A stretch of 64,000 nucleotides of DNA from Treponema saccharophilum DSM 2985 (GTDB taxonomy: Bacteria > Spirochaetota > Spirochaetia > Treponematales > Treponemataceae), in contig NZ_AGRW01000053.1 of the NCBI RefSeq assembly GCF_000255555.1, positions 62,001-126,000 of the forward strand, given 5' to 3'. Numbering within the stretch: position 1 is the stretch's first letter; each line of letters begins with the position of its first letter. The notes under the pieces are model-generated. The model was not told the origin of the DNA. It did not search any database and worked only from the letters and a program-made list of their open reading frames with translations. The translations under genes and the position numbers were made by a program. This document shows, one piece after another, positions 49,202 through 57,875 of the stretch.

Positions 49202-51304
49202 ATGAAGTATTTCAACCGCGACCAGTCATGGGTGGAATTCAACGCGAGGATTCTGAACGAAGGGATGAGGAAGGACAACCCGCTCATGGAGCGCATCAAA
49301 TTCCTCGGAATCGTCTCCACAAATTTCGACGAATTCTTCGAGGTGAGAATCGCGTCGATGAAACGGGCAATCGCCGACGGGACTGCCGAAGAGGGCACGG
49401 AAAAAATTCTGTCGAAAATAAGCGAGCGTTGCCACAGGCTCATCGGGCACCTTTACGACGAGCTGCACCGAGACGTCATGGAGGAGCTTCCGAAATTCGG
49501 CGTCAGGTACATCTCCGTGAACGATTTTTCCGAGCAGCAGCGCGCGTTTGCCGGGACGTTCTTCCAGAACGAGATTTTCCCGCTCCTCACCCCGCTCCGC
49601 TCGGAGGGACGGTTCCCGCATTTTCCGGGAAACGAGGTTTTCATAGCGTTCAAAGTCTCGATGATAGACGGCGTGAAAAACCAGTCGGCGTGGCTCGACG
49701 GGGCGGAAAAAAGCCCGCGCGTCTCGTTCGTGCAGATTCCGCGGAGCCTCGAGCGGATAATCTGGCTTCCGAGCGATGGCGACGAGAAGCACTTCACGAT
49801 GATTGACGACATCATCCTCGAATTCGGGACGAGCCTCTTCCCGGGATTCTCCGTCGAAAGCGCGATGCTTTTCTCGATAGACAGGGACGCGGACATGGGC
49901 GTGGATGAAGAATCGAGCCAGTTCATCGAGGCGATGGAGGACGTCATCGCCAGCCGCCACAACTCGTTCGCGGTGCGGCTCATCTGCTCGAAATGCTCGG
50001 AGGAGGACGAGGAGCTCATATGCACGCTCGCGGAAAACCTCGGGCTGTCCGACGAGGACGTGTACCGCATAAAAGGGCCGCTCCACCCGGAGGACTTTTC
50101 CGTCGTCGAGGAGACGGCAGCGAGAAACGCGCTCGTGGGAATTCCCGCCGTGTTCGAGCCGTGGAAAACGTTCAGCCCGATGAAGAAATCGAACAAGTCG
50201 GTCTGGGAGCTTGTCGAATCGGGCGACAGGCTGATATTCCTCCCGTACGAGTCGTTCGACCCCGTGACGAAACTCATAGAAAGCGCGGCGGACGACCCAA
50301 AAGTCCTCGCAATAAAGATGACGCTCTACCGGACGGAACGGAATTCCGCGATAGTCAAATCGCTCATCAGGGCGGCGCGGAACGGAAAGCAGGTCACGGT
50401 TTTCGTGGAGCTCAAGGCGAGATTCGACGAGGAGAGGAACATCTCTTGGGCAAGCCAGCTCGAAAAATCCGGCGCGATTGTCATATACGGAATCGTGAAC
50501 CTCAAAGTCCACGGAAAGGCGATGATGATTATCAGACGGGAAAGCGACGGAATCAGGCGTTACGTCCACCTTTCGACGGGGAACTACAACGCGAAGACGG
50601 CGAAAATCTACTCCGACCTCGCCCTTCTTTCCACGAACCCAGAGATTGCGAACGACATCACGCTTTTCTTCAACCTCATCTCGGGATATTCGGCGCTCCA
50701 GACGATGAAGCAGATTGCCGTCGCCCCGATAAACCTGAAAAGCCGCCTTCTTTCGATGATAAAGCGCGAGGCAGAAAGCTCCACGCCGGAAAACCCCGGA
50801 ATGATAGTCGCGAAGATGAACGCGCTGGGGCACGAGGAGATAATCGACGCGCTCTACGAGGCGAGCAGAAAAGGCGTGAGGATTCTGCTGAACATCCGCG
50901 GAATCTGCCAGCTCGTGCCGGGCATTCCGGGGCAGAGCGAGAACATAACGGTCGTCTCGATTGTCGGGCGGTATCTTGAGCACGCGCGCGCCGTATACTT
51001 CAAGAATTCGGGAAACGAGGAGATTTACCTTTCAAGCGCGGACTGGATGCCGCGGAACCTCGACCGGCGCGTGGAGCTTCTCTTCCCCATCCTCGACAAA
51101 AAGTGCTTCTCGGAAATAAAGGATGATTTGATGATGTATTTCGACGACGACACGCATTCGAGCATACTCCAAAGCGACGGAACGTGGCTTCCCGCACCCG
51201 CCGGCGGAAAATTCTCCGTGCAGAAGCAGCTTCACGAGAAATACCGGATGCAGAACGAAATCGCGAAGAAGAAGGCGGTCGAATTCAAGATTCGGCGGAA
51301 ATAG
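49202..51304 (+). CDS. ppk: Polyphosphate kinase 1
   Basis: 700 residues in the standard four-domain layout. The N domain starts YFNRDQSWVEFNARIL. The head domain is about 110-320. Two phospholipase-D-like catalytic domains carry KVHGKAMM (His near 437) and GRYLEHARAVYF (His near 594), matching the two E. coli catalytic histidines (435 and 592). YVHLSTGNYNAKTAKIYSDL is also diagnostic. It polymerises ATP gamma-phosphate into polyphosphate. GGAGGA precedes ATG. It converges with the MocR-type gene, 17 nt apart, with no clear terminator. Confidence 0.97.
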   Translation: MKYFNRDQSWVEFNARILNEGMRKDNPLMERIKFLGIVSTNFDEFFEVRIASMKRAIADGTAEEGTEKILSKISERCHRLIGHLYDELHRDVMEELPKFGVRYISVNDFSEQQRAFAGTFFQNEIFPLLTPLRSEGRFPHFPGNEVFIAFKVSMIDGVKNQSAWLDGAEKSPRVSFVQIPRSLERIIWLPSDGDEKHFTMIDDIILEFGTSLFPGFSVESAMLFSIDRDADMGVDEESSQFIEAMEDVIASRHNSFAVRLICSKCSEEDEELICTLAENLGLSDEDVYRIKGPLHPEDFSVVEETAARNALVGIPAVFEPWKTFSPMKKSNKSVWELVESGDRLIFLPYESFDPVTKLIESAADDPKVLAIKMTLYRTERNSAIVKSLIRAARNGKQVTVFVELKARFDEERNISWASQLEKSGAIVIYGIVNLKVHGKAMMIIRRESDGIRRYVHLSTGNYNAKTAKIYSDLALLSTNPEIANDITLFFNLISGYSALQTMKQIAVAPINLKSRLLSMIKREAESSTPENPGMIVAKMNALGHEEIIDALYEASRKGVRILLNIRGICQLVPGIPGQSENITVVSIVGRYLEHARAVYFKNSGNEEIYLSSADWMPRNLDRRVELLFPILDKKCFSEIKDDLMMYFDDDTHSSILQSDGTWLPAPAGGKFSVQKQLHEKYRMQNEIAKKKAVEFKIRRK

Positions 51305-51321
51305 TTTCGGAACAGGCCTAA

Positions 51322-52731
51322 TCATCCGCCAAAAAGCGCGTTCCTGACCGTCATGAGCGCGTCGTCGAGCGACTTCATGTCGATGTTCGAGTACGCGAGT
51401 ATGAAAAGATGCTCGCGCTCGCTTTTTCCGGAAAGGCGGTAATCGGAAACAGCCCTTATCCTGATTCCGCGCGACAAAAGGAGCGACTCGACCTCGGAAT
51501 CGGAAAGCGCCGTCCGGAATTCTAGGAGGAAATGAAGCCCCGAGTCGTTCTTTATGATTGCGCACTCGTCCTCACCGAAAATGCTCCTCACGCTTTCGAT
51601 TATGCGGCGCCGCTTCCTTCCGTACTGGAGGCGCATCCTGTTTATGTGCTTCTCGAAAAACCCGCGCGAGATGAATTCGGCGAGCGTGTACTGCTCGAAC
51701 GTCGGGACCGTGCATGAATAGAACGAGAGCGTCCTGTAGAATTCGTTGGCGAGCTGCACGGGCAGGACCATGTAGCTGATTCGTATCGTCGACGCGAGCG
51801 ATTTAGAGAACGTGTTCATGTAGATGACCTTCCCGCGCGAATCGATGCTCTGCAAAGGCGGCACAGGCTTCCCGTTCAGGCGGAATTCGCTGTCGTAGTC
51901 GTCCTCTATGATGAACCTTTCCTCATCCTCGAACGCCCATTCAAGAATCTCGTACCGCCGTCCTATCGGCATCGTTATTCCCGTCGGAAAATGGTGGTTC
52001 GGGCTTATGTGCGCGATTTGCCCGCCGCATTCCCTGAGCGACTGCGCGGAAATTCCGTCCGCCCCGATGTCGACGTCGCGGCACTGGATTCCGTTCGCCT
52101 CGTAAATCTGCTTTATCTTCCGGTATCCGGGATTCTCCACGCAGTAAATTTTGTCGCGCCCGAGGAGCTTTATCAGAAGCCCGTAGAGATATTCCGTTCC
52201 CGCGCCGACGATTATCTGGTCGGGGTCGACTTCCATCCCGCGGAACGAAGAGAGATGCCCCGCAATCGCGCGCCTCAGCTCGATTGCGCCCGAACAAACC
52301 GGCATCCTGAGCAAATCCTGCCCGCGCCCCGAAAGGACGCCGCGCATGAGCTTCGCCCAGACGGAGAACGGGAAATTCCTGCTGTCCATAATCCCCGACG
52401 AAAAATCGAACGCGCACGGCGGATTCTGCTCGGGAAGGACGACTTTCCCCAAAGCGCGCGGAATCGACGAATGCGCGACCGAGACCCGCTCCGGAATCTG
52501 CGCGACGAAATACCCGCGTTTCTCAATCGCGAAAACATACCCCTCGCTTATGAGCTGGTCGTACGCGCTCTCAACCGTTATCGTGCTCACGCCGAGATTC
52601 TTCGCGAGCGCCCGCTTCGACGGCAGCCGCTCCCCAGTCGAAAGCCGCCCCGAAACGATGTCGTCCCTCACCCGTTCGTAAATAAACCTGTACATCGGGA
52701 CATCCGCCCCGCGAAAATCATACGTCAGCAT
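51322..52731 (-). CDS. MocR/GntR-type transcriptional regulator with aminotransferase domain
   Basis: 469 residues from ATG 52731, with GAGGG 4 nt upstream. N-terminal GntR winged helix (about 10-75): YERVRDDIVSGRLSTGERLP and SKRALAKNLGVSTITVESAY. The C-terminal fold-type I aminotransferase-like domain has HHFPTGITMPIGRRYEIL, IIEDDYDSEFR and the PLP lysine in NTFSKSLASTIRISYM. Such proteins sense PLP or amino-acid-derived ligands. The target is not obvious; neighbours are ppk and pfk. Confidence 0.93.
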   Translation of the reverse strand: MLTYDFRGADVPMYRFIYERVRDDIVSGRLSTGERLPSKRALAKNLGVSTITVESAYDQLISEGYVFAIEKRGYFVAQIPERVSVAHSSIPRALGKVVLPEQNPPCAFDFSSGIMDSRNFPFSVWAKLMRGVLSGRGQDLLRMPVCSGAIELRRAIAGHLSSFRGMEVDPDQIIVGAGTEYLYGLLIKLLGRDKIYCVENPGYRKIKQIYEANGIQCRDVDIGADGISAQSLRECGGQIAHISPNHHFPTGITMPIGRRYEILEWAFEDEERFIIEDDYDSEFRLNGKPVPPLQSIDSRGKVIYMNTFSKSLASTIRISYMVLPVQLANEFYRTLSFYSCTVPTFEQYTLAEFISRGFFEKHINRMRLQYGRKRRRIIESVRSIFGEDECAIIKNDSGLHFLLEFRTALSDSEVESLLLSRGIRIRAVSDYRLSGKSEREHLFILAYSNIDMKSLDDALMTVRNALFGG

Positions 52732-52747
52732 ACCGCCCTCTCCCCAG

Positions 52748-52753
52748 ATTATA
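52748..52753 (-). promoter_or_regulatory. -10 hexamer of the MocR-type gene
   Basis: A consensus TATAAT, 16 nt before the ATG on the minus strand; no clear -35. Confidence 0.4.
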
Positions 52754-52791
52754 AGGAATCCCCGCCCCGCAATCGACCCACCCACCTGCGC

Positions 52792-52829
52792 AAAAAAAAT
52801 GTCCCAAGCCCCACTAAGGAACCTGGAAC
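52792..52829 (-). terminator. Terminator of the phosphofructokinase gene
   Basis: GTTCCAGGTTCC pairs along its full 12 bases (with G-U pairs) with GGGGCTTGGGAC, followed by ATTTTTTTT on the minus strand. Confidence 0.88.
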
Positions 52830-52941
52830 ACACCAATACAAAATCACGCCATCAGGGAAGGTGCGCACTCCCGCGCACCGGCGCACGCTTGCTCCGACAA
52901 TGCCGAACTTAGAACGGGAAAACGGTCGGCAAGCGCAAGCG

Positions 52942-54303
52942 CTATTTCAGCCCCATCCTGTCCTTGAGCGTGGCGATGTTGTTGACCATGAGAATCGGCT
53001 GGCCGGTCGCGTCGAGGGCATCGCGCCAGAGCGAGCCTTCGGGGTCGACGGTGTTGCGCTTCCTGACGGCCTCCGTTATCGGAATGTAGACGTATTTGTC
53101 GTGGACGAGACCGACGACGCACTTCGTCTTTCCTGCCATCGCGGCGTGGACGGCGTTGTTTCCGAGGCGCTCGCAATAGATGGAGTCGTTCGCGGTCGTG
53201 ACTGACGCGCGGACCTGATAGCTCGGGTCGACGTACTTGAGGTTCGTGTGGATTCCCTTCTTGTCGAAATACTCGTTTATCTTGTCCTTGAGGTAGATTC
53301 CGATATCGGAAAGCTTCTTGTTTCCGGAAGCGTCCGTCTCGTTCGTCGTCTGAAGAAGCTCCTGTCCGGCTCCCTCCGCGACGATTACGACAGCGTGGCC
53401 GCGGCTCTTGAGACGAGCCTCAAGATGCGCGAGGAATCCGTTCGGGCCGTCGAGGTCAAACGGAACTTCGGGAATAAGACAGAAATTCGTCTCGTGAGAG
53501 GCGAGCGCCGTAGCAGTGGCGATGAATCCCGATTCGCGTCCCATAAGCTTCACGAGTCCGATTCCGTTCACCTGTGAATGCGCCTCCATGTGGATTGCCG
53601 CGACAGCCTCGCGCGCGCGCTGGACGGCAGTCTCGAATCCGAACGAGCGGTCGATAAGAGTCAGGTCGTTGTCGACCGTTTTCGGGATTCCGACAACGGC
53701 GACCTTGAGACCGCGGCGGGCAACCTCGTTTGCGATGTCGAGAGAACCGCGCTGGGTTCCGTCGCCGCCGATTACGAAAAGCATATTGATGCTGAGCGAC
53801 TCGATGCAGTCAACGATGTCGGAGACCCTGTTTCCGCCGCCGCGCGACGTTCCGAGGAACGAGCCGCCAATCTTGTGGATATCGTCGACAAGCTCCGGCG
53901 TAAGGTCAACAGTATCGTACCCGCTGTCGGCGAAGAATCCCTTGAAACCGAAGCGGAAGCCCTTGATTTTCTTGACGCCGTAGCGGTAGTAGAGACAGCG
54001 GACAACGGCGCGGATGACGTCGTTGAGACCGGGGCAGAGACCGCCGCACGTGCAGATGGCGGCCGTGACGTGCGCAGGATTGAAATAGATGAATTCGCGC
54101 GGTCCAGCCTTCTGAAGGAGGTTGTCGGGAGTAAGATTGTTCTCCCTGTAGTTATCCTCGAAGACATTAACCTTGTTGCGGACAAACGAAGTGTCCTTAA
54201 CGTAGTTCGCCCTGAATTCTCCGTGCTGCTTCGAAAGCTCAATCGGGGACGGCACCTTGCATTCCCCGAGCTGCTCGATTGTAAAATCGATTTTGTCCGA
54301 CAT
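52942..54303 (-). CDS. pfkA: 6-phosphofructokinase (plant-like group, probably ATP-dependent)
   Basis: 453 residues. It phosphorylates fructose-6-P in glycolysis. Visible: [37 protein letters not shown] (residues about 179-185), [10 protein letters not shown] (about 206-214), the substrate loop [17 protein letters not shown], and PEVPFD. Gly in GGDGT (E. coli Gly104 position) points to ATP, while Lys in PKTVDND (position 124) is usual in PPi enzymes. The Gly/Lys mixture is known in ATP-dependent plant and trypanosomatid enzymes. GAGG lies 5 nt before ATG. It has its own promoter and terminator. Confidence 0.9.
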   Translation of the reverse strand: MSDKIDFTIEQLGECKVPSPIELSKQHGEFRANYVKDTSFVRNKVNVFEDNYRENNLTPDNLLQKAGPREFIYFNPAHVTAAICTCGGLCPGLNDVIRAVVRCLYYRYGVKKIKGFRFGFKGFFADSGYDTVDLTPELVDDIHKIGGSFLGTSRGGGNRVSDIVDCIESLSINMLFVIGGDGTQRGSLDIANEVARRGLKVAVVGIPKTVDNDLTLIDRSFGFETAVQRAREAVAAIHMEAHSQVNGIGLVKLMGRESGFIATATALASHETNFCLIPEVPFDLDGPNGFLAHLEARLKSRGHAVVIVAEGAGQELLQTTNETDASGNKKLSDIGIYLKDKINEYFDKKGIHTNLKYVDPSYQVRASVTTANDSIYCERLGNNAVHAAMAGKTKCVVGLVHDKYVYIPITEAVRKRNTVDPEGSLWRDALDATGQPILMVNNIATLKDRMGLK

Positions 54304-54377
54304 AAAAACCTCGCTTTAAAGACCCTCCACATGCGGTCAGCAAGCCCCGCAGAGGCGAAGGAAAAAAGATATGTCTC

Positions 54378-54406
54378 ATTTTATGGATTTGCCACATGAT
54401 TTTCAA
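54378..54406 (-). promoter_or_regulatory. pfkA promoter
   Basis: TTGAAA (54406-54401), a 17-nt spacer and TAAAAT (54383-54378) on the minus strand, about 75 nt before ATG. Confidence 0.75.
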
Positions 54407-54589
54407 ATGGAATTCGACCAAAATGAAAGAAAATGCACGCACTTCCCGCCCGAATCCCGATTCAAAGCGCACGTCGCCACAATTCCGGACGTTCCAGCTC
54501 TTTTCTCCCACAAAAAGCCCGAACAACTTTGGCGCACGACCGGGAACGACATTCCTTCGCGCAAAAAATCCGGCAAACACACAAAAGAA

Positions 54590-56611
54590 TCAGAACAACG
54601 GAGCCGCCGCATCATCGGCAGACGCGAACGGACCTGCGACAGCTCCTCCGAACCTCCGCCTGCCGAGGAAATCCTCGTCGAACACAATCGCGCTTCCGTC
54701 GCTGTTCTCGTAGCGCTGCTCAGGCTCAAACGCAGGCGCGATATCTTCCGTGCGGAGAATTTTCCCGGCTCGGTCAGGAACAAAGCCGTAGAGGTTTGTC
54801 CGGAGATGCAGCCTGCCGTCTTTCTCTTCCAGAGAGAGCGTCACATGATTTGTTCCGTCAACGTATGCGTCATGTTCCTTTTCCATTGGCCGCGCGCCGT
54901 TGAAGTAGAGGTTTCCGCACGCCCAGACAGGAAGCGGCTTGTAGTAGCGGTCGGAAGGGGACGAGCCCATTCCGCAGTAGCCGCCGAACGCGGATTTCCA
55001 CTCATCGAACGACGGGCAGAAATCGAACGGGAACGTCCCTGCGCTCGTGTTCCCGTCGTCCCATTCGTTGTCGCGGCTCCGCTTCTCATGTTCAGAAAGA
55101 GCCGGACGGACGCTCTTTTGCACGAATATATTGGAGAGAAAAGTGAAATCCCCGTGGAGAATCGTCATAAAACCGGCGATTTCCGTGCGGTGCGGAAGAT
55201 GGTACGGCGTGTATCGCGGAGACGGCATCGTCGGAGAACCGTTGTCCACGCCACGCCCCACGGTAGTAAAACTTCCCGCAATAAGATTGTGCACGAGCGC
55301 GACCCCCTGTGCGGGAAGCTTCATAGCCCGGTCGGAAAGGAATATGTTGTTGTCAACAAGCGTCGGCCCGTGCGAGACCTCGATGAACAAATCCTCGCCG
55401 CAGCCGCCCATGCTCGCCTCGTTCATGTTGCGCTCGTCGGGAAGCGTGTTGCTGTGGAAGAGATTCTGCGTAACGCGCGTTCCCTGCGCCTGCCAGTCAA
55501 GCCATATTCCGCGGGTGCAGTGATGGATGTCGTTCCGCCGAAACGTCACGTCGATTGCCGCGTGCAGTTTGATTCCGCCGATTTCAGCCCCGGCAAGATT
55601 TTGCTTGTTGTTGATATGATGGATGCGGCACCCCTCGATGACGGAAAACGCGCCGCCCATGTTTCCGGCTATTCCCGCCTGCCCGCAGTCGTGGATATCG
55701 CATCGCCGGATTGTATGGGAGCCGACCGTCTCGCGCGACCATCCGTCGATGACAGCACGGCAAACGCAGTCGCGCTGCGTCTGTGTTCCGTCCTTGAATT
55801 TCGTGATGAGCCACTTGTTGTCGTTCCCGCGCTGAAAATATTTTCCGAGGGAGATTCCAACGCACTTCGACTCGAAAATCTCGCAGTCCTCGATGACCCA
55901 GCCTTTAGACCAGCGCGGCGCGACCATTCCCTCCTGAAACGCAGTCGGCGGCGCCCATTGCGTGGCGGCTTTTGAAATCATGAACCCGCTCAGCGTGATA
56001 TACCCGACGCCCTCCCTCGACGGAGAGAAGCAGAAGCTCCTCACGGAAATCTCGACGTTCTCGGAATCGGGATTCTTCCCGCGGAAATTCGCGTGTATTA
56101 CGGTCTCGTCCGCGCGCTCGTCCTGTTCGGCAAACCACTTGAACACGGAGAAATCCTGCTCCCACGACGGAACGAACACCTCCGCCTTCCGAACTTCATC
56201 AAGGCTCCGCGCCTCGTACATCGACTTTCCGTTCAGAAAAACGTCCCCGATATGCGCGGCATCGGACGCTATGAACCAGTCGCCGCTCACGGACGTGGAA
56301 AACGGATTTCTCCCGCCGAAAATCCTGTTCGGGACGCGCGCGACAAAAACATCCCCGTCCTCGCGCTCCCACCCTTTCAGCTCCTCCGCTCCCGTAATGT
56401 GCGCGCCGCCGATTTTCTCCGAGCGAAAGACGACAGGCTTTCCCGGCTCCCCGCCGTTTTTCGGGACGACGGACTCACGGTAAATTCCCGGGGCGACGAT
56501 AACCTCGTCGCCCGCAACGGCACTGTCTGCCGCACGCTGAATCGTTCGGAACGGATTTTTCTCGGAACCGTCCCCGCCGTCAGCAGCTCCGGCATCAACG
56601 TAATATTTCAT
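54590..56611 (-). CDS. Right-handed beta-helix protein, probable carbohydrate-active enzyme
   Basis: 673 residues. The N terminus MKYYVDAGAADGGDGSEKNP plus FRTIQRAADSAVAGDEVIVA is the usual opening of DUF1565/pectate-lyase-like beta-helix proteins. Coil repeats follow: GWVIEDCEIFESKCVGISLG, HTIRRCDIHDCGQAGIAGNM and VTFRRNDIHHCTRGIWLDWQ. There is no signal peptide, so it seems cytoplasmic. Families of this shape include glycoside hydrolases and polysaccharide lyases; I cannot assign the reaction. GGAGGA lies 6 nt before ATG. It lies downstream of kduI with a terminator between, which suggests a link to uronate metabolism. Confidence 0.8.
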   Translation of the reverse strand: MKYYVDAGAADGGDGSEKNPFRTIQRAADSAVAGDEVIVAPGIYRESVVPKNGGEPGKPVVFRSEKIGGAHITGAEELKGWEREDGDVFVARVPNRIFGGRNPFSTSVSGDWFIASDAAHIGDVFLNGKSMYEARSLDEVRKAEVFVPSWEQDFSVFKWFAEQDERADETVIHANFRGKNPDSENVEISVRSFCFSPSREGVGYITLSGFMISKAATQWAPPTAFQEGMVAPRWSKGWVIEDCEIFESKCVGISLGKYFQRGNDNKWLITKFKDGTQTQRDCVCRAVIDGWSRETVGSHTIRRCDIHDCGQAGIAGNMGGAFSVIEGCRIHHINNKQNLAGAEIGGIKLHAAIDVTFRRNDIHHCTRGIWLDWQAQGTRVTQNLFHSNTLPDERNMNEASMGGCGEDLFIEVSHGPTLVDNNIFLSDRAMKLPAQGVALVHNLIAGSFTTVGRGVDNGSPTMPSPRYTPYHLPHRTEIAGFMTILHGDFTFLSNIFVQKSVRPALSEHEKRSRDNEWDDGNTSAGTFPFDFCPSFDEWKSAFGGYCGMGSSPSDRYYKPLPVWACGNLYFNGARPMEKEHDAYVDGTNHVTLSLEEKDGRLHLRTNLYGFVPDRAGKILRTEDIAPAFEPEQRYENSDGSAIVFDEDFLGRRRFGGAVAGPFASADDAAAPLF

Positions 56612-56634
56612 GCAAACTCCTCCAAAATGAGCCG

Positions 56635-56663
56635 ATTCTTGCGCAAAGGAAAAATAAAATCAA
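56635..56663 (-). promoter_or_regulatory. Candidate promoter of the beta-helix gene
   Basis: TTGATT (56663-56658), a 17-nt spacer and AAGAAT (56640-56635) on the minus strand, directly after the kduI terminator. Confidence 0.5.
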
Positions 56664-56680
56664 GGAAAGCGATGCCGCGA

Positions 56681-56753
56681 AAAAAAGCCCGCGCCTGATG
56701 AAGCGCGCCCGAAAGTCAGGAAACGATTTTCGGGATGCCTCATAAACGCGGGC
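56681..56753 (-). terminator. Long branched terminator of kduI
   Basis: Outer stem GCCCGCG/CGCGGGC (56753-56747 with 56693-56687) followed by T7; inner stem CCCGAAA/TTTCGGG (56734-56728 with 56714-56708). Confidence 0.85.
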
Positions 56754-56780
56754 TGTTCCGTATTCGGACAAAAACGATTT

Positions 56781-57623
56781 CTATCTCAAATCGGGCGTCT
56801 TAATCCAGTCCTGGTCGGTGTACGTCCTGTTCTCGCCGCCCATGCTCCAGATGAACGTGTAGTTCGACGTTCCGCATCCTGAGTGGATTGACCACGACGG
56901 ATTGATGACGGCCTCGTCGTTGTGCATGACGATGTGCCTCGTCTCCTGCGGCTCGCCCATAAAGTGGAAGACGACCTGGTCCTCGGGGAAGTCGAAGTAG
57001 AAGTAGACTTCCATGCGCCGCTCGTGCGTGTGCGCGGGCATCGTGTTCCAGACGGAGCCGGTCTCGAGGTGCGTCATTCCCATGGAAAGCTGGCACGTCT
57101 CAAGGATGTCGGGGTGGATGTACTGGTTTATCGTGCGGTCGTTCGACTCGGCGGCGCTTCCCATGTGGATGTGGTTCGCCTGCTCGTACGTGATGATGCG
57201 GCTGGGGAACGTCTTGTGCGCCGGAGTCGAGTTCATGTAAAACTTGGCGGGCTTTGACGAATCCTTGCTCTCAAGCGTGACGTCCTTCGTGCCCGCGCCG
57301 AGATAGAGCGCGTCGTAGTGGTTCACCTCGTAGCGGACGCCGTCCGCGACGACGATTCCGTCTCCGCCGATGTTTATCATTCCGATTTCGCGCCTCTGGA
57401 GGAAGAAATCAACGCCGAAATCCTTCATCGCGTCGATGTTCTTGTCGAGCCTGACGGCTCCGCTCACGGGCATCGCGCCCATCGTGACGATTCTGTCGAT
57501 GTGGCTGTAGACCGCCGTAACGTCATCCTTCTTGAAAATGTCCTTGACGAGGAACTCGTCGCGCATCTCGTCCGTCGTCATCGTCCTGAACGGGATTTTT
57601 CCCGTCGAATACCGTATGTCCAT
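56781..57623 (-). CDS. kduI: 5-dehydro-4-deoxy-D-glucuronate isomerase
   Basis: 280 residues, the family length. It converts 5-keto-4-deoxyuronate, from pectin or glycosaminoglycan lyase products, to 3-deoxy-D-glycero-2,5-hexodiulosonate. The cupin metal site is visible as PAHTHERRMEVY (two His and Glu) and WSIHSGCGTSNY (third His). ATG 57623 (MDIRYSTGKIPF) was chosen with GGAG 7 nt upstream. kduD and other uronate genes are not adjacent in the window. Confidence 0.96.
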   Translation of the reverse strand: MDIRYSTGKIPFRTMTTDEMRDEFLVKDIFKKDDVTAVYSHIDRIVTMGAMPVSGAVRLDKNIDAMKDFGVDFFLQRREIGMINIGGDGIVVADGVRYEVNHYDALYLGAGTKDVTLESKDSSKPAKFYMNSTPAHKTFPSRIITYEQANHIHMGSAAESNDRTINQYIHPDILETCQLSMGMTHLETGSVWNTMPAHTHERRMEVYFYFDFPEDQVVFHFMGEPQETRHIVMHNDEAVINPSWSIHSGCGTSNYTFIWSMGGENRTYTDQDWIKTPDLR

Positions 57624-57692
57624 TCTGCGTCTCCTAAAAAAGAAAAAAAATGCGATTACCGCTTTGCCGGCAAAAATCCGCCGACGGTTTTC

Positions 57693-57704
57693 AGTATACC
57701 ACAA
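57693..57704 (-). promoter_or_regulatory. Extended -10 promoter of kduI
   Basis: TTGTGGTATACT on the minus strand, identical over 12 bases to the site before the glycosidase gene at 45965-45976. Confidence 0.55.
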
Positions 57705-57840
57705 GCCCAGCACCCGTTCGAGTTACAGTTCCGACGCACTTTAGAGATTAGCCGACATCGAATCCATTCCGTCCCCACCGTCATAAAAAGCGCCGGAGGC
57801 CGATACGATTGCCCGACATAGCAATACAATTTCCGATTCA

Positions 57841-57849
57841 TGATAGAAT
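57841..57849 (+). promoter_or_regulatory. Extended -10 promoter of the ABC exporter gene
   Basis: TGATAGAAT (TG, one base, TAGAAT), 26 nt before ATG 57876; no good -35. Confidence 0.45.
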
Positions 57850-57875
57850 CAGATTCGCAAAACAAGGAGATTACA

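Noticed and set aside
49226-50983. Minus-strand open frame of 585 codons
   Set aside because: Antisense to ppk, whose catalytic histidine motifs are intact.
54371-55975. Plus-strand open frame of 534 codons
   Set aside because: Antisense to the beta-helix gene, and its 5' part covers the pfkA promoter. No ribosome-binding site or domain.
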